A stretch of 7,528 bases of DNA, taken from Candidatus Bathyarchaeota archaeon. Lineage in GTDB: Archaea > Thermoproteota > Bathyarchaeia > 40CM-2-53-6 > FEN-987. Positions 1-6,353 of the stretch are shown piece by piece; position 1 is the stretch's first letter; the number at the start of each line of letters is the position of its first letter. Both the position numbers and the translations under genes were made by a program. The stretch spans positions 1 to 7,528 of the forward strand of contig JALHTB010000089.1 of the NCBI GenBank assembly GCA_022865625.1, in the 5' to 3' direction. The notes beneath the pieces are model-generated. The model ran no database searches, was not told where the DNA came from, and saw nothing but the letters and a program-made list of their open reading frames with translations.

Positions 1-78
1 GAGGATGAGGAGGTAGTTCCTGTTTCTGGAGGAACGCAACGTGACTTGCGCTCGGAGCTTTCTCGACGCCAACAATAG
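1..78 (+). CDS. Possible C-terminal end of an upstream gene (partial)
   Basis: Frame 1 is open from the first base to a TAG at 76-78. It encodes 25 residues, acidic at first (EDEEVV) and ending in a charged tail (SELSRRQQ). It stops 12 bases before the TTG of the FdhD gene, a spacing typical of an operon, which is the main reason to believe it. The two other forward frames stop within the first 16 bases. However, all three reverse frames are also open across this short stretch, so a gene on the minus strand cannot be excluded. No domain can be recognised and no function is assigned. Confidence 0.35.
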   Translation, partial: EDEEVVPVSGGTQRDLRSELSRRQQ

Positions 79-90
79 CGGGTGTGACTG

Positions 91-888
91 TTGAAGTCTA
101 CTGAAATGGTTAGCGTAAGAAAGTTGGATCTGAAGTCTCATAGAGATGAGGTCACCTCAGAAGAGGCCGCCGTGGAGCTACCGGTGACCCTTTACGTCAA
201 TACAGAGCCGGCCGGAACACTCTTCGCAACTCCAAACGCTCTCGTAGAACTTGCGATTGGATACCTCATCGGAGAAGGCATACTGAGAAGGTATTCTGAC
301 GTACAAGACATCTCCTGTAGCAGCGAGACAACAAGCGTGAATGTACGCACCAAACCCGGAGCACATGTCAGAATCGACGCTGCCAAGGTGATCAATGTCC
401 TAACCTCAGCGTGCGGATCATCCGAGGACTTCTATCGGTTACTGGACAGAATCGACAAACCGCTCGTTCAGTCTGATTATCATCTTTCTGCCTACGAGCT
501 TGCGCGAATCGTGACGAAGTTCAATGAACACTCGCGCAATCTGAAAAAGACTGGTAGCCTCCAGTACGCAGCAGCCTTCTCCAAGAGTGAGATGAAGGCT
601 TTCTTCGAAGACGTGGGACTCGACAACGCGGTCAGCAAAACCCTCGGGGCTGTCATCAAGACTGGACTAGATTCTTCACGAGCAGTTCTCATGAGCTCGG
701 GAAGACAATCAGCTTCTGAGGTGGTAAAGGCCGCGAGGGTCGGAATCCCAGTGATTGCCTCAGTGAGGGGGCCCACCTATTCCGGAGTTCGCGCAGCCGA
801 GAAGACAGGGGTCACCCTCTGCTGCTTCGTCACGGAATCGAGCATGAATGTCTACTCGGGATTTGAGAGAATCATTCTCGATCAGTAG
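91..888 (+). CDS. fdhD: FdhD-like molybdenum cofactor sulfurtransferase
   Basis: This 265-residue protein has the length and order of the FdhD family, which passes sulfur from a cysteine desulfurase to Mo-bis-PGD before cofactor insertion into formate dehydrogenase and relatives. Recognisable parts are VELPVTLYVN (28-37), the TPNALVELAIGYLIGEGI segment (47-64), SACGSSED (106-113) with the candidate sulfur-carrying Cys108, EDVGLDNAVSK (173-183), and a C-terminal SSGRQSASEVVKAARVGIP block (202-220) followed by RGPT and NVYSGFERI. Several signature residues differ from the usual family: the second cysteine of the CxxC loop is Ser111, the His of TGGxHxAA is Gln158, and the RH of EDVGRHNA is Leu177-Asp178. 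The start is TTG at 91, preceded by GGTG at 81-84; ATG at 106 is an alternative without a visible ribosome-binding site. The Mo enzyme gene follows after 309 bases. Family assignment is firm; the exact client and full activity are inferred. Confidence 0.88.
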   Translation: MKSTEMVSVRKLDLKSHRDEVTSEEAAVELPVTLYVNTEPAGTLFATPNALVELAIGYLIGEGILRRYSDVQDISCSSETTSVNVRTKPGAHVRIDAAKVINVLTSACGSSEDFYRLLDRIDKPLVQSDYHLSAYELARIVTKFNEHSRNLKKTGSLQYAAAFSKSEMKAFFEDVGLDNAVSKTLGAVIKTGLDSSRAVLMSSGRQSASEVVKAARVGIPVIASVRGPTYSGVRAAEKTGVTLCCFVTESSMNVYSGFERIILDQ

Positions 889-925
889 TCGCGTCAGCTG
901 ATATGTGCACTTGAGATTCTGCGAG

Positions 926-966
926 GGTAGGCCGGCGAAAAGAATGAAGCCTAAGGTAGACCGGCG
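926..966. repeat. Short direct repeat in the fdhD-alpha spacer
   Basis: GGTAGGCCGGCG at 926-937 recurs as GGTAGACCGGCG at 955-966, identical at 11 of 12 positions and spaced 29 bases start to start. This spacing is close to three helical turns, so the copies would lie on the same DNA face, as in some operators. It lies more than 80 bases upstream of the nearest TATA candidate. A regulatory role is only a suggestion. Confidence 0.4.
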
Positions 967-1005
967 GTGAGTCAAGCAATGCTCAGGAAGATCGGAGCTT
1001 CATTC
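942..1005. repeat. Perfect 9-base inverted repeat with 46-base spacer
   Basis: GAATGAAGC at 942-950 is the exact reverse complement of GCTTCATTC at 997-1005. The second direct-repeat copy lies between the arms. It could be the base of an RNA fold at the 3' end of the fdhD transcript, or a DNA-binding site. No T-tract follows that would make it a clear terminator. Confidence 0.4.
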
Positions 1006-1048
1006 CCTTTTGCATGCGAAAGGCGACTACTGTCGAGCGTCATTTGCT

Positions 1049-1097
1049 CTATATACGAAGCGATATGACTGAGTGGTAAGTTCGAGCCACATATATG
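1049..1097 (+). promoter_or_regulatory. Two TATA-box candidates ahead of the alpha/beta operon
   Basis: CTATATAC at 1049-1056 and ACATATATG at 1089-1097 are the only clear TATA-like runs in the spacer. With the usual archaeal distance of about 25 bases they predict starts near 1077 and 1118, giving leaders of roughly 120 and 80 bases. Neither has an obvious purine-rich BRE directly upstream. The downstream site is favoured because the leader hairpin at 1124 begins just after its predicted start. The separate promoter implies that the Mo enzyme can be expressed independently of fdhD. Confidence 0.4.
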
Positions 1098-1123
1098 CTC
1101 GTCTCCGGCTGTTAGACGGCATG

Positions 1124-1165
1124 GGCTAGAACTGAACGGAAGTCTCTTCCGAGTCACGTCTAGCC
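1124..1165 (+). promoter_or_regulatory. Leader hairpin upstream of the Mo-enzyme operon
   Basis: Outer arms GGCTAGA (1124-1130) and TCTAGCC (1159-1165) pair perfectly. Inside, TGA (1133-1135) pairs with TCA (1154-1156), and CGGAAG (1137-1142) pairs with CTTCCG (1146-1151) around a three-base TCT loop. That gives 16 pairs in a 42-base element interrupted by two small internal loops. It ends 17 bases before the GGAGAA ribosome-binding site (1183-1188) of the alpha gene. No T-tract follows, so it is more likely a 5' UTR element or protein site than a terminator. It matches no riboswitch class that I recognise. Confidence 0.45.
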
Positions 1166-1197
1166 AAGAAAGAATCGAGAATGGAGAAATAGTAAAA

Positions 1198-4050
1198 TTG
1201 TCTGAAGAAAAGAAAACTAAGACAACAAATGACGTTACTCGTCGTTCAATGCTCAAAACCACTGCAGGACTAGTCGTCGCTGGCGCCATAGGCGTTGGAT
1301 TAGGCTACGGCGCAGACGAACTTCTACGTCCAACAGCACCACCCGGAGGCATAACCACAGTCACTGTAACTGGTACAGCACCGCAGGCTGGAGAGCAAAT
1401 GTTCTACAACATGTACAAAGAGGACGGAGCTCTCAGAGTATTCGTGAAAGACGGCAGAGTCACGAGAGTAGAACCATTCGCAGGTACAAAGCAAAACCCC
1501 ATGCACCTCACTGACCGCTACCGAACCTACAGTCCGCATCGGATTCAGTATCCGATGAAGAGAAAAGGCTGGGAGCCTGGCGGAAAGAGCGACCAATCAA
1601 ACAGAGGCAAAGGCGAATTTGTGAGAATCAGCTGGGATGAGGCTTTCGACTCGGTCACCTCAGAAATCAAGAGAACTCTGAACACATACGGCCCGTCCGC
1701 GTTCCTATACGAGCCAGGAGAGCACTCCGACAGCTGGATGTATCACAACCGCTACCTGTACGTCCACGACTTCTTCACCCTACTCGGCGGCTACTCCTCA
1801 CTAGGATGCGACGGCTACAGCTGGGCAGCTTCACGATCCTCAGGCTGCGCCATAGTCGGAGACCAAGGCAGAGGGCTAAACCCACCGGAGGAGATATCGT
1901 TCTTCGCAGAATACAGCAAGATGATGGTACTCTGGGCGGTGGACCCACTGATCAACGTCATCGACAACCCAGACTTCCAACAGACCACCGAGGACATGAG
2001 GCTCCTGAAGGAAAGAGGCGTCAAGATCGTCGCGATCACCGCGGGCTATGAAGACACGGGGAGAGAGTTCGCTGACATATGGATACCATGCCACCCCTTT
2101 GGCGATTCCGCGTTAGCTGCGGCTATTGCGTATACGTGGATTACTGAGGGTACGTATGATCAGAAGTACCTTGACACGCATGCGGTAGGCTTCGATGAGC
2201 AGCATCTACCGAAAGGTGCTCCGGCTGGAAGCTCCTTCAAGAACTATATCCTCGGCACGAGCGACGGCGTACCGAAGACACCTGAATGGGCTGAACCGAC
2301 CTGCGGCGTGAAACCGCGAGTCATCAGAGCGCTCGCAAGAGAATGGGCATCCGGACCAACGGGACTCAAGTCCTGGAGAGGAGCCAACCTAGACGGCGGC
2401 AACTATGTTCGCTTCATGTATACTCTCCTAACTATGCAGGGCTTAGGCAAGCCAGGAGTAGGTGGCTATGCGACCGCAGGCGGACTCGGAGGCGGCGGAT
2501 ACGGCATGACCGTGGACGGAATAAGATGCTTCCCGAGCGTGAGAGAATGGGGAGAAGTACCATTCACCTTCCATGACTCGCCAGCCATACCCTTCACTTC
2601 AGTCGGAGGCGGACCGGGAGTATACCCGTTCTACCACGTCATCCCACCCGAGCTAGCTGACCCGAAGACGACTATGCTGGGTCTAGCATTCGCAGGCAGG
2701 TGGCCGGGCCTAGCAATTGCACGCCTCAAGAACCCGATAGTACAATACATACGCGATGTCCTCTTTGAGGCCTCAATGAAGGCTGACCATGAACATCCAG
2801 TCTACCATCGCTACAACATTGGAATGGACTCAGTCCTCTACAAGTACCCGCTTGAAGGCAACTCTGAGGTTCACATGTACATCGGCGCTGGAGGAAACCT
2901 TATGGCAAGAACCGCCAACTGTAACAGCGTCATGAGGGCATTCTTGAGTCCAAAGTTCGAGTTCATATTGCAGCTTGACCCAAGATGGGAACCCGATCTC
3001 ATGTTCGCTGACATTGTGCTTCCGACCGTCACGAACTTCGAACGCAACGACATTAGCAACTACAAGAACTGGAGCATCTATGCCCAGAAATGCGTGCCGA
3101 ACTTATTTGAGTCAAAGAGTGACAGGGATGTCTGGGAAGAGCTCGCCAAGAGAATGGGCGTCTGGGATAAATGGGCCGCAGGGCCAGACGGCAAACCACT
3201 ACCAACAGAAGATGATTGGCTTAGACTGATCTACGAGAAGACCACCACACTACCAAAGCATATGACGTGGGAGGAATTCAAGAAGGTAGGATACTTTGAC
3301 TTCAATACAACGATGCCGCCAGATTGGAAACCTTGGTCCCCCTACAACTGGAACTGGAAGCAGTTCTGGGAAGACCCGAAGAAACATGTTAATCCTTGGA
3401 AGAATCCCGAGGATGGGCCAGGACTCATCACGGAATCAGGTCTGATCGAGATATACTCCGCGTCGACAGCCAGGATAGCCAGCTGGGGGCAGTCAGGATA
3501 CTACCTGAACGAAGATCTAACCCCTGACACTCAGAAATACGAGCAAGACAACACGAAGAATCCAATACCCGATCCTCTGGCTCCGGTCATACCGAGGGCC
3601 CTGCCTAACCCAGAAGCAGAGAAGATGAAGACATACCCGATAGCAATTGAGAGCTGCCACCCCAAGTTCTACTATCACACCACGTACCAAGACGTCGTCT
3701 GGCTTGAGGACGAGGAGAAGAAGGAGGTCAATGGCCGCCTGTACGCGCCGATATGGATGAACAAGAAAGACGCTGATGACAGAGGCATCAAGTATGGAGA
3801 CATTGTCAGAGTCTTCAACATGAGAGGTCAGATCCTCTGCTGGGCTAGGACTAGCGAGCAAATGATGCCAGGTGCTGGGCGGGTTACCTACGGATACTGG
3901 AATGAGTACGATGAGCCAGGCGTGCCAGGTTCGCTGGACAGGTCCGGCAACATCGAGAACCTTTGCAGAGGCGGCTTCGTCTCGCCATTCGACACGCAGA
4001 CGGACGTACAGTGCATAGCACAGGTTGAGAAGTGGAGCGGATCATTATGA
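1198..4050 (+). CDS. Tat-exported molybdopterin oxidoreductase, transhydroxylase-like alpha subunit
   Basis: This is a 950-residue catalytic subunit of the DMSO-reductase superfamily, binding Mo with two pyranopterin dinucleotides. Residues 14-38 form a twin-arginine signal (TRRSMLK, then a Gly/Ala/Val-rich stretch), so the folded enzyme is predicted to leave the cytoplasm. No cysteine occurs before Cys204, so the N-terminal [4Fe-4S] cluster of formate dehydrogenases and nitrate reductases is absent. SLGCDGYSWAAS (201-212) resembles the Mo-ligand region of DMSO reductase and suggests Ser208 as ligand. VLWAVDP (244-250) and IVAITAGYEDTGREFADIWIP (277-297) are the usual pterin-binding folds. 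The dinucleotide-binding domain is at about 811-940 (APIWMNKKDADDRGIKYGDIV). Mature length, lack of FeS and beta partner fit pyrogallol transhydroxylase (875-residue alpha) best; a reductase or dehydrogenase for another substrate remains possible. TTG at 1198 is chosen because it keeps the complete signal and has GGAGAA at 1183-1188; the next Met would split the RR motif. The gene overlaps beta by ATGA. Confidence 0.87.
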   Translation: MSEEKKTKTTNDVTRRSMLKTTAGLVVAGAIGVGLGYGADELLRPTAPPGGITTVTVTGTAPQAGEQMFYNMYKEDGALRVFVKDGRVTRVEPFAGTKQNPMHLTDRYRTYSPHRIQYPMKRKGWEPGGKSDQSNRGKGEFVRISWDEAFDSVTSEIKRTLNTYGPSAFLYEPGEHSDSWMYHNRYLYVHDFFTLLGGYSSLGCDGYSWAASRSSGCAIVGDQGRGLNPPEEISFFAEYSKMMVLWAVDPLINVIDNPDFQQTTEDMRLLKERGVKIVAITAGYEDTGREFADIWIPCHPFGDSALAAAIAYTWITEGTYDQKYLDTHAVGFDEQHLPKGAPAGSSFKNYILGTSDGVPKTPEWAEPTCGVKPRVIRALAREWASGPTGLKSWRGANLDGGNYVRFMYTLLTMQGLGKPGVGGYATAGGLGGGGYGMTVDGIRCFPSVREWGEVPFTFHDSPAIPFTSVGGGPGVYPFYHVIPPELADPKTTMLGLAFAGRWPGLAIARLKNPIVQYIRDVLFEASMKADHEHPVYHRYNIGMDSVLYKYPLEGNSEVHMYIGAGGNLMARTANCNSVMRAFLSPKFEFILQLDPRWEPDLMFADIVLPTVTNFERNDISNYKNWSIYAQKCVPNLFESKSDRDVWEELAKRMGVWDKWAAGPDGKPLPTEDDWLRLIYEKTTTLPKHMTWEEFKKVGYFDFNTTMPPDWKPWSPYNWNWKQFWEDPKKHVNPWKNPEDGPGLITESGLIEIYSASTARIASWGQSGYYLNEDLTPDTQKYEQDNTKNPIPDPLAPVIPRALPNPEAEKMKTYPIAIESCHPKFYYHTTYQDVVWLEDEEKKEVNGRLYAPIWMNKKDADDRGIKYGDIVRVFNMRGQILCWARTSEQMMPGAGRVTYGYWNEYDEPGVPGSLDRSGNIENLCRGGFVSPFDTQTDVQCIAQVEKWSGSL
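4034..4043 (+). promoter_or_regulatory. Ribosome-binding site that decides the beta start
   Basis: GGAGCGGATC matches the archaeal anti-Shine-Dalgarno complement GGAGGTGATC at 8 of 10 positions. GGAG ends nine bases before the ATG at 4047, which itself overlaps the alpha TGA stop as ATGA. This favours ATG 4047 over the upstream GTG at 4032, which would place the site inside the coding region. Confidence 0.75.
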
Positions 4051-4874
4051 GCATGAGTATAGCACTCAACGGCATAGTAGCAGTAATAGACGTCACGAAA
4101 TGCGTAAACTGCAGATCATGCACAGTCTCGTGCAAGGACCAGTACGCGCTCAACGACTATCCACCATACTCGGCAGGAATGCCCTTCAGAGGCCAGAAGT
4201 GGGTACGCGTCGAAGAAATTGAAAGGGGCCCCTTCCCGAAGGTGAAGTTCTCCAGTATGGCCATCTTCTGCCAAATGTGTGACAACGCGCCCTGCATAGC
4301 TGCAGCCACGGGCGGCGCGATCTATAAGCGACCTGACGGCATCGTCATCATCGACCCAGTCAAGAGCAAAGGCCAAAGACAGCTCGTCAACTCATGCCCG
4401 TACGGCGTCATATTCTACAACGAAGACGCGGACATACCACAGAAGTGCACATGGTGCGTTCAGAGACTTGAGAAAGGCGAAAACCCAAGATGCATGCAAG
4501 CTTGCACTGGCGACGCAATCCATATTGGAGAAGTCGGTATTCTCGGCGAGTACCTCCGACAACAGGGAGCACCGCTGCATCCTGAGTACGGTGCATTGCC
4601 AAGGGTCTGGTTCATCGGCTTGCCAAAGACCTTCATCGCAGGCGCGCTCGTAGACAGCAAAGGTGAGTGCTTAGCTGGAGCAGATGTCACAGCGACGGAC
4701 ACAGCATCTAAGGTGGTCATGGCGAGGGCGAAGTCAGACTTCCTCGGCGACTTCTGGCTCGACGGCCTCGAAGCAAAGAAGAACTACGACGTCACCATCT
4801 CGTCAGCTGGCAAGACCAAGACCATTTCCGTATCACTCGATACGGACAAGAACCTCGGAGACATACAACTCTAA
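4047..4874 (+). CDS. Transhydroxylase-like beta subunit: three-cluster ferredoxin with Cna-B-like C-terminal domain
   Basis: This 275-residue electron-transfer subunit partners the alpha subunit. The iron-sulfur part (about 8-165) has twelve cluster cysteines: Cys19/22/25/29, Cys75/78/83, Cys117, and Cys134/137/149/153. Compared with the sixteen-cysteine DmsB/NrfC pattern, the fourth cysteine of motif II (Ala87) and the first three of motif III are missing, which are the ligands of a single cluster, leaving three [4Fe-4S]. Residues 196-275 form a small beta-sandwich of the Cna-B/carboxypeptidase-regulatory type (GALVDSKGECLAGADVTA, then SDFLGDFWLDGL and YDVTIS). Three clusters plus such a domain, and the 275-residue length, match the beta subunit of pyrogallol transhydroxylase as I know it. 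There is no signal peptide, so export would be by hitch-hiking on the Tat signal of alpha. ATGA overlap with alpha implies coupled translation and 1:1 stoichiometry. No membrane-anchor gene follows. Confidence 0.88.
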   Translation: MSMSIALNGIVAVIDVTKCVNCRSCTVSCKDQYALNDYPPYSAGMPFRGQKWVRVEEIERGPFPKVKFSSMAIFCQMCDNAPCIAAATGGAIYKRPDGIVIIDPVKSKGQRQLVNSCPYGVIFYNEDADIPQKCTWCVQRLEKGENPRCMQACTGDAIHIGEVGILGEYLRQQGAPLHPEYGALPRVWFIGLPKTFIAGALVDSKGECLAGADVTATDTASKVVMARAKSDFLGDFWLDGLEAKKNYDVTISSAGKTKTISVSLDTDKNLGDIQL

Positions 4875-4879
4875 ACCGA

Positions 4880-4930
4880 AGAAAGAAGCGGGACACGCTC
4901 GCTTCTTTCTCCTCTACCTTTTTTCTTTCT
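4880..4930 (+). terminator. Hairpin plus T-tract terminator after the beta gene
   Basis: GAAAGAAGCG (4881-4890) pairs perfectly with CGCTTCTTTC (4900-4909), extended by one A-T pair at 4880/4910, around a nine-base loop. A pyrimidine-rich run with six consecutive T at 4919-4924 follows. It starts six bases after the beta stop codon. On the other strand the same stem is followed only by a weak T-rich stretch, so it may also limit read-through from the convergent gene. Confidence 0.8.
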
Positions 4931-5311
4931 GCTGTTTCTCAGCAAGTTCTCTGAACGATAACTTCTCGACCCTAAGCGACGTCTCTATCTCGACATTCCA
5001 AGACTCGATCCGCCAGGACAAATTGTGGCTGCAAAACAGTTCTACCGAATTCCTACGACATTTACTTCAGCGGTATTCTTGCGGGGCAAACATTGACGCG
5101 CACCCTGCATCTCAGGCGGGCTTCTGTGGAGCCTTAATCGACAAGGACCCCTTGCCGTCTGACAAGCGTCCGCTACGGGAACGCTTCCGCAACACCCGTA
5201 ACCGCGCCATGTTCGGAGCGAAGATGTCGCGAATCCTATGGGGTATCTTCACGTGACTCTTTTCAGGTGGTCGCCTTTTCTAACTGCGCAGCTACGCCAC
5301 GATGGATTGCG
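4931..5311. other. Gene-poor spacer between convergent genes
   Basis: No convincing gene is seen in these 381 bases. One forward frame is open from inside the beta gene to 5256, but its product is serine/arginine-rich before the beta stop, shows no domain and has no usable start within the spacer. The reverse strand has a 32-residue basic ORF at 5112-5210 without a ribosome-binding site. The notable content is a run of short hairpins at 5119-5200, listed separately. No clear terminator is visible for the minus-strand gene ending at 5312. Confidence 0.6.
5119..5200. repeat. Cluster of three tight hairpins with an alternative fold
   Basis: GGCTTC/GGAGCC (5119-5124 and 5128-5133, loop TGT, one wobble), CAAGG/CCTTG (5142-5146 and 5150-5154, loop ACC) and AAGCGTCCG paired with CGG+ACGCTT (5164-5172, 5176-5178 and 5181-5186, loop CTA, two-base bulge) follow each other closely. 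TACGGG (5174-5179) can instead pair with CCCGTA (5195-5200), which would exclude the third hairpin. The arrangement does not fit a tRNA, having three-base loops and no acceptor stem. It could be a small structured RNA or chance; strand unknown. Confidence 0.3.
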
Positions 5312-6223
5312 TCACCAGCGTTGACGAGGGCGACGGTAGTCCACTTCTGGCATGGGCGAGGCGCCCGGAGATTGAGATTCCTTAATGGGCATAATCGGCT
5401 CCAACTTGAAGTCATGTTTCTGGTCAGCTGAGACCGATCCACGCCACCCTTCTGATCTATACCCCGAGCGCTTCGCGAGAAGATTGTATGTGCCTGACAG
5501 AACAGATAACTCGTAGTGCCCAGTTTCGCTATTCGACTCGGTCTTCTGCAATATTGCCCCTGATGCTGAGGATAGAACAACCTCACCACGCAGCGGCTTA
5601 TCATCTTCATCCAATAGAGTCCCAAAGATCTTGCACGTTCCCGGGGTCAAGTGAAGTTCGAGCTTCGTCTCCTCGTTCTTCTTTGCAGTGAAATCTTGTG
5701 TTTGACCCATGTATCCGGGTGCGTTGATCCGGATGAACTGATATCCGGGGCTTGCATTCTCGAATTTGAAGTGGCCTTTGTCGTCAGTCACCGTGTTTTC
5801 CACATCTTTGCCGCTCATGACGCCTGACAGGGTAGCGCCTGCGATCGGCTTGCCTTCTGCGCCATAAACAAAGCCGTGGACGATCGTCTTCTCAAACTCC
5901 AAGTAGAAGTCAACAACCTTAGTCTCGCCAGCCGTGACAGTCACATTCTGAGGCGTTGTCTGATAACCTGGGAAGGGTACCTTCACTTGGACGCTGTAAT
6001 CGCCTGGATCTAGATCCACGATCTCGTACTTGCCTTCCTGATCAGACTCCGCAGACTTGCCCCCTACGGTGATGGTTGCGTGGGCGACGGCTCCCCAGGG
6101 ATACTTGATTTCTCCTCGGATCGCTAACTTCTTTGCAGGCTCCTCTAACGGTGGAGATACCTCGCTAACCTTGGGCTTGGGCTCCGGAGGTAGCTTCTTC
6201 TTGCGTCTTGGCAACCGCACCAT
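5312..6223 (-). CDS. Protein of three carboxypeptidase-regulatory-like (Cna-B type) repeats
   Basis: From ATG at 6223 the protein has 303 residues. A basic, proline-rich N-terminus (about 1-33, with RRKKKLPPEPKPK) is followed by three beta-sandwich repeats at about 34-109, 114-192 and 197-275, then a polar tail ending in RRPRQRW. Each repeat carries the G-x-[YF]-x-[FIL] strand and a G-x-Y turn (GKYEIV/GDYSV, GHFKF/GYQFI, GHYEL/GTYNL), followed by a GY pair. Such domains act as binding or structural modules; no enzymatic residues are visible. There is no signal peptide, transmembrane helix or LPXTG-like anchor, which is unusual for this mostly extracellular fold. The TTG at 6256 would add 11 residues but lies about five bases from the TATA box, so ATG 6223 is preferred. 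GGAGAT sits at 6241-6236. It converges on the beta gene, whose C-terminal domain belongs to the same fold family. Molecular function unknown. Confidence 0.75.
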   Translation of the reverse strand: MVRLPRRKKKLPPEPKPKVSEVSPPLEEPAKKLAIRGEIKYPWGAVAHATITVGGKSAESDQEGKYEIVDLDPGDYSVQVKVPFPGYQTTPQNVTVTAGETKVVDFYLEFEKTIVHGFVYGAEGKPIAGATLSGVMSGKDVENTVTDDKGHFKFENASPGYQFIRINAPGYMGQTQDFTAKKNEETKLELHLTPGTCKIFGTLLDEDDKPLRGEVVLSSASGAILQKTESNSETGHYELSVLSGTYNLLAKRSGYRSEGWRGSVSADQKHDFKLEPIMPIKESQSPGASPMPEVDYRRPRQRW

Positions 6224-6260
6224 GTCTATCGCCGAATCTCCGCCAGACTCTCTCAAATGA

Positions 6261-6269
6261 ATTTATAGG
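6261..6269 (-). promoter_or_regulatory. TATA box for the three-repeat protein gene
   Basis: On the minus strand CCTATAAAT lies at 6269-6261 in an A/T-rich stretch. The predicted transcription start, about 25 bases downstream near 6240, falls between the TTG at 6256 and the ATG at 6223. This supports the ATG and a very short leader. It also indicates that this gene has its own promoter despite the same-strand iron-sulfur gene upstream. Confidence 0.5.
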
Positions 6270-6353
6270 TTTTCTCGTTAGTCTAGATTAATGGTATTTG
6301 AACTCGATACTAGATCAGATTTCGAATTCACTCGACATTTTCCTGCATTGCGA

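Noticed and set aside
979..1068. 29-residue forward ORF in the fdhD-alpha spacer
   Set aside because: No ribosome-binding site, no recognisable sequence, and it overlaps the first TATA candidate.
4032..4874. GTG start at 4032 for the beta subunit
   Set aside because: It would put the strong ribosome-binding site inside the reading frame and lose the ATGA overlap; ATG at 4047 gives the family-typical 275 residues.
5112..5210. Minus-strand ORF of 32 residues, rich in Arg/Lys
   Set aside because: No ribosome-binding site or TATA box is visible, and it coincides with the hairpin cluster, which explains its base pattern as well.
4684..5256. Forward open frame of 190 codons running out of the beta gene into the spacer
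   Set aside because: Its first third is a frame-shifted, Ser/Arg-rich reading of the beta C-terminal domain, the rest has no recognisable motif, and the terminator at 4880-4930 lies inside it.
5312..6256. Longer start (TTG at 6256) for the three-repeat protein
   Set aside because: It would begin upstream of the transcription start predicted from the TATA box at 6261-6269; ATG at 6223 fits better.
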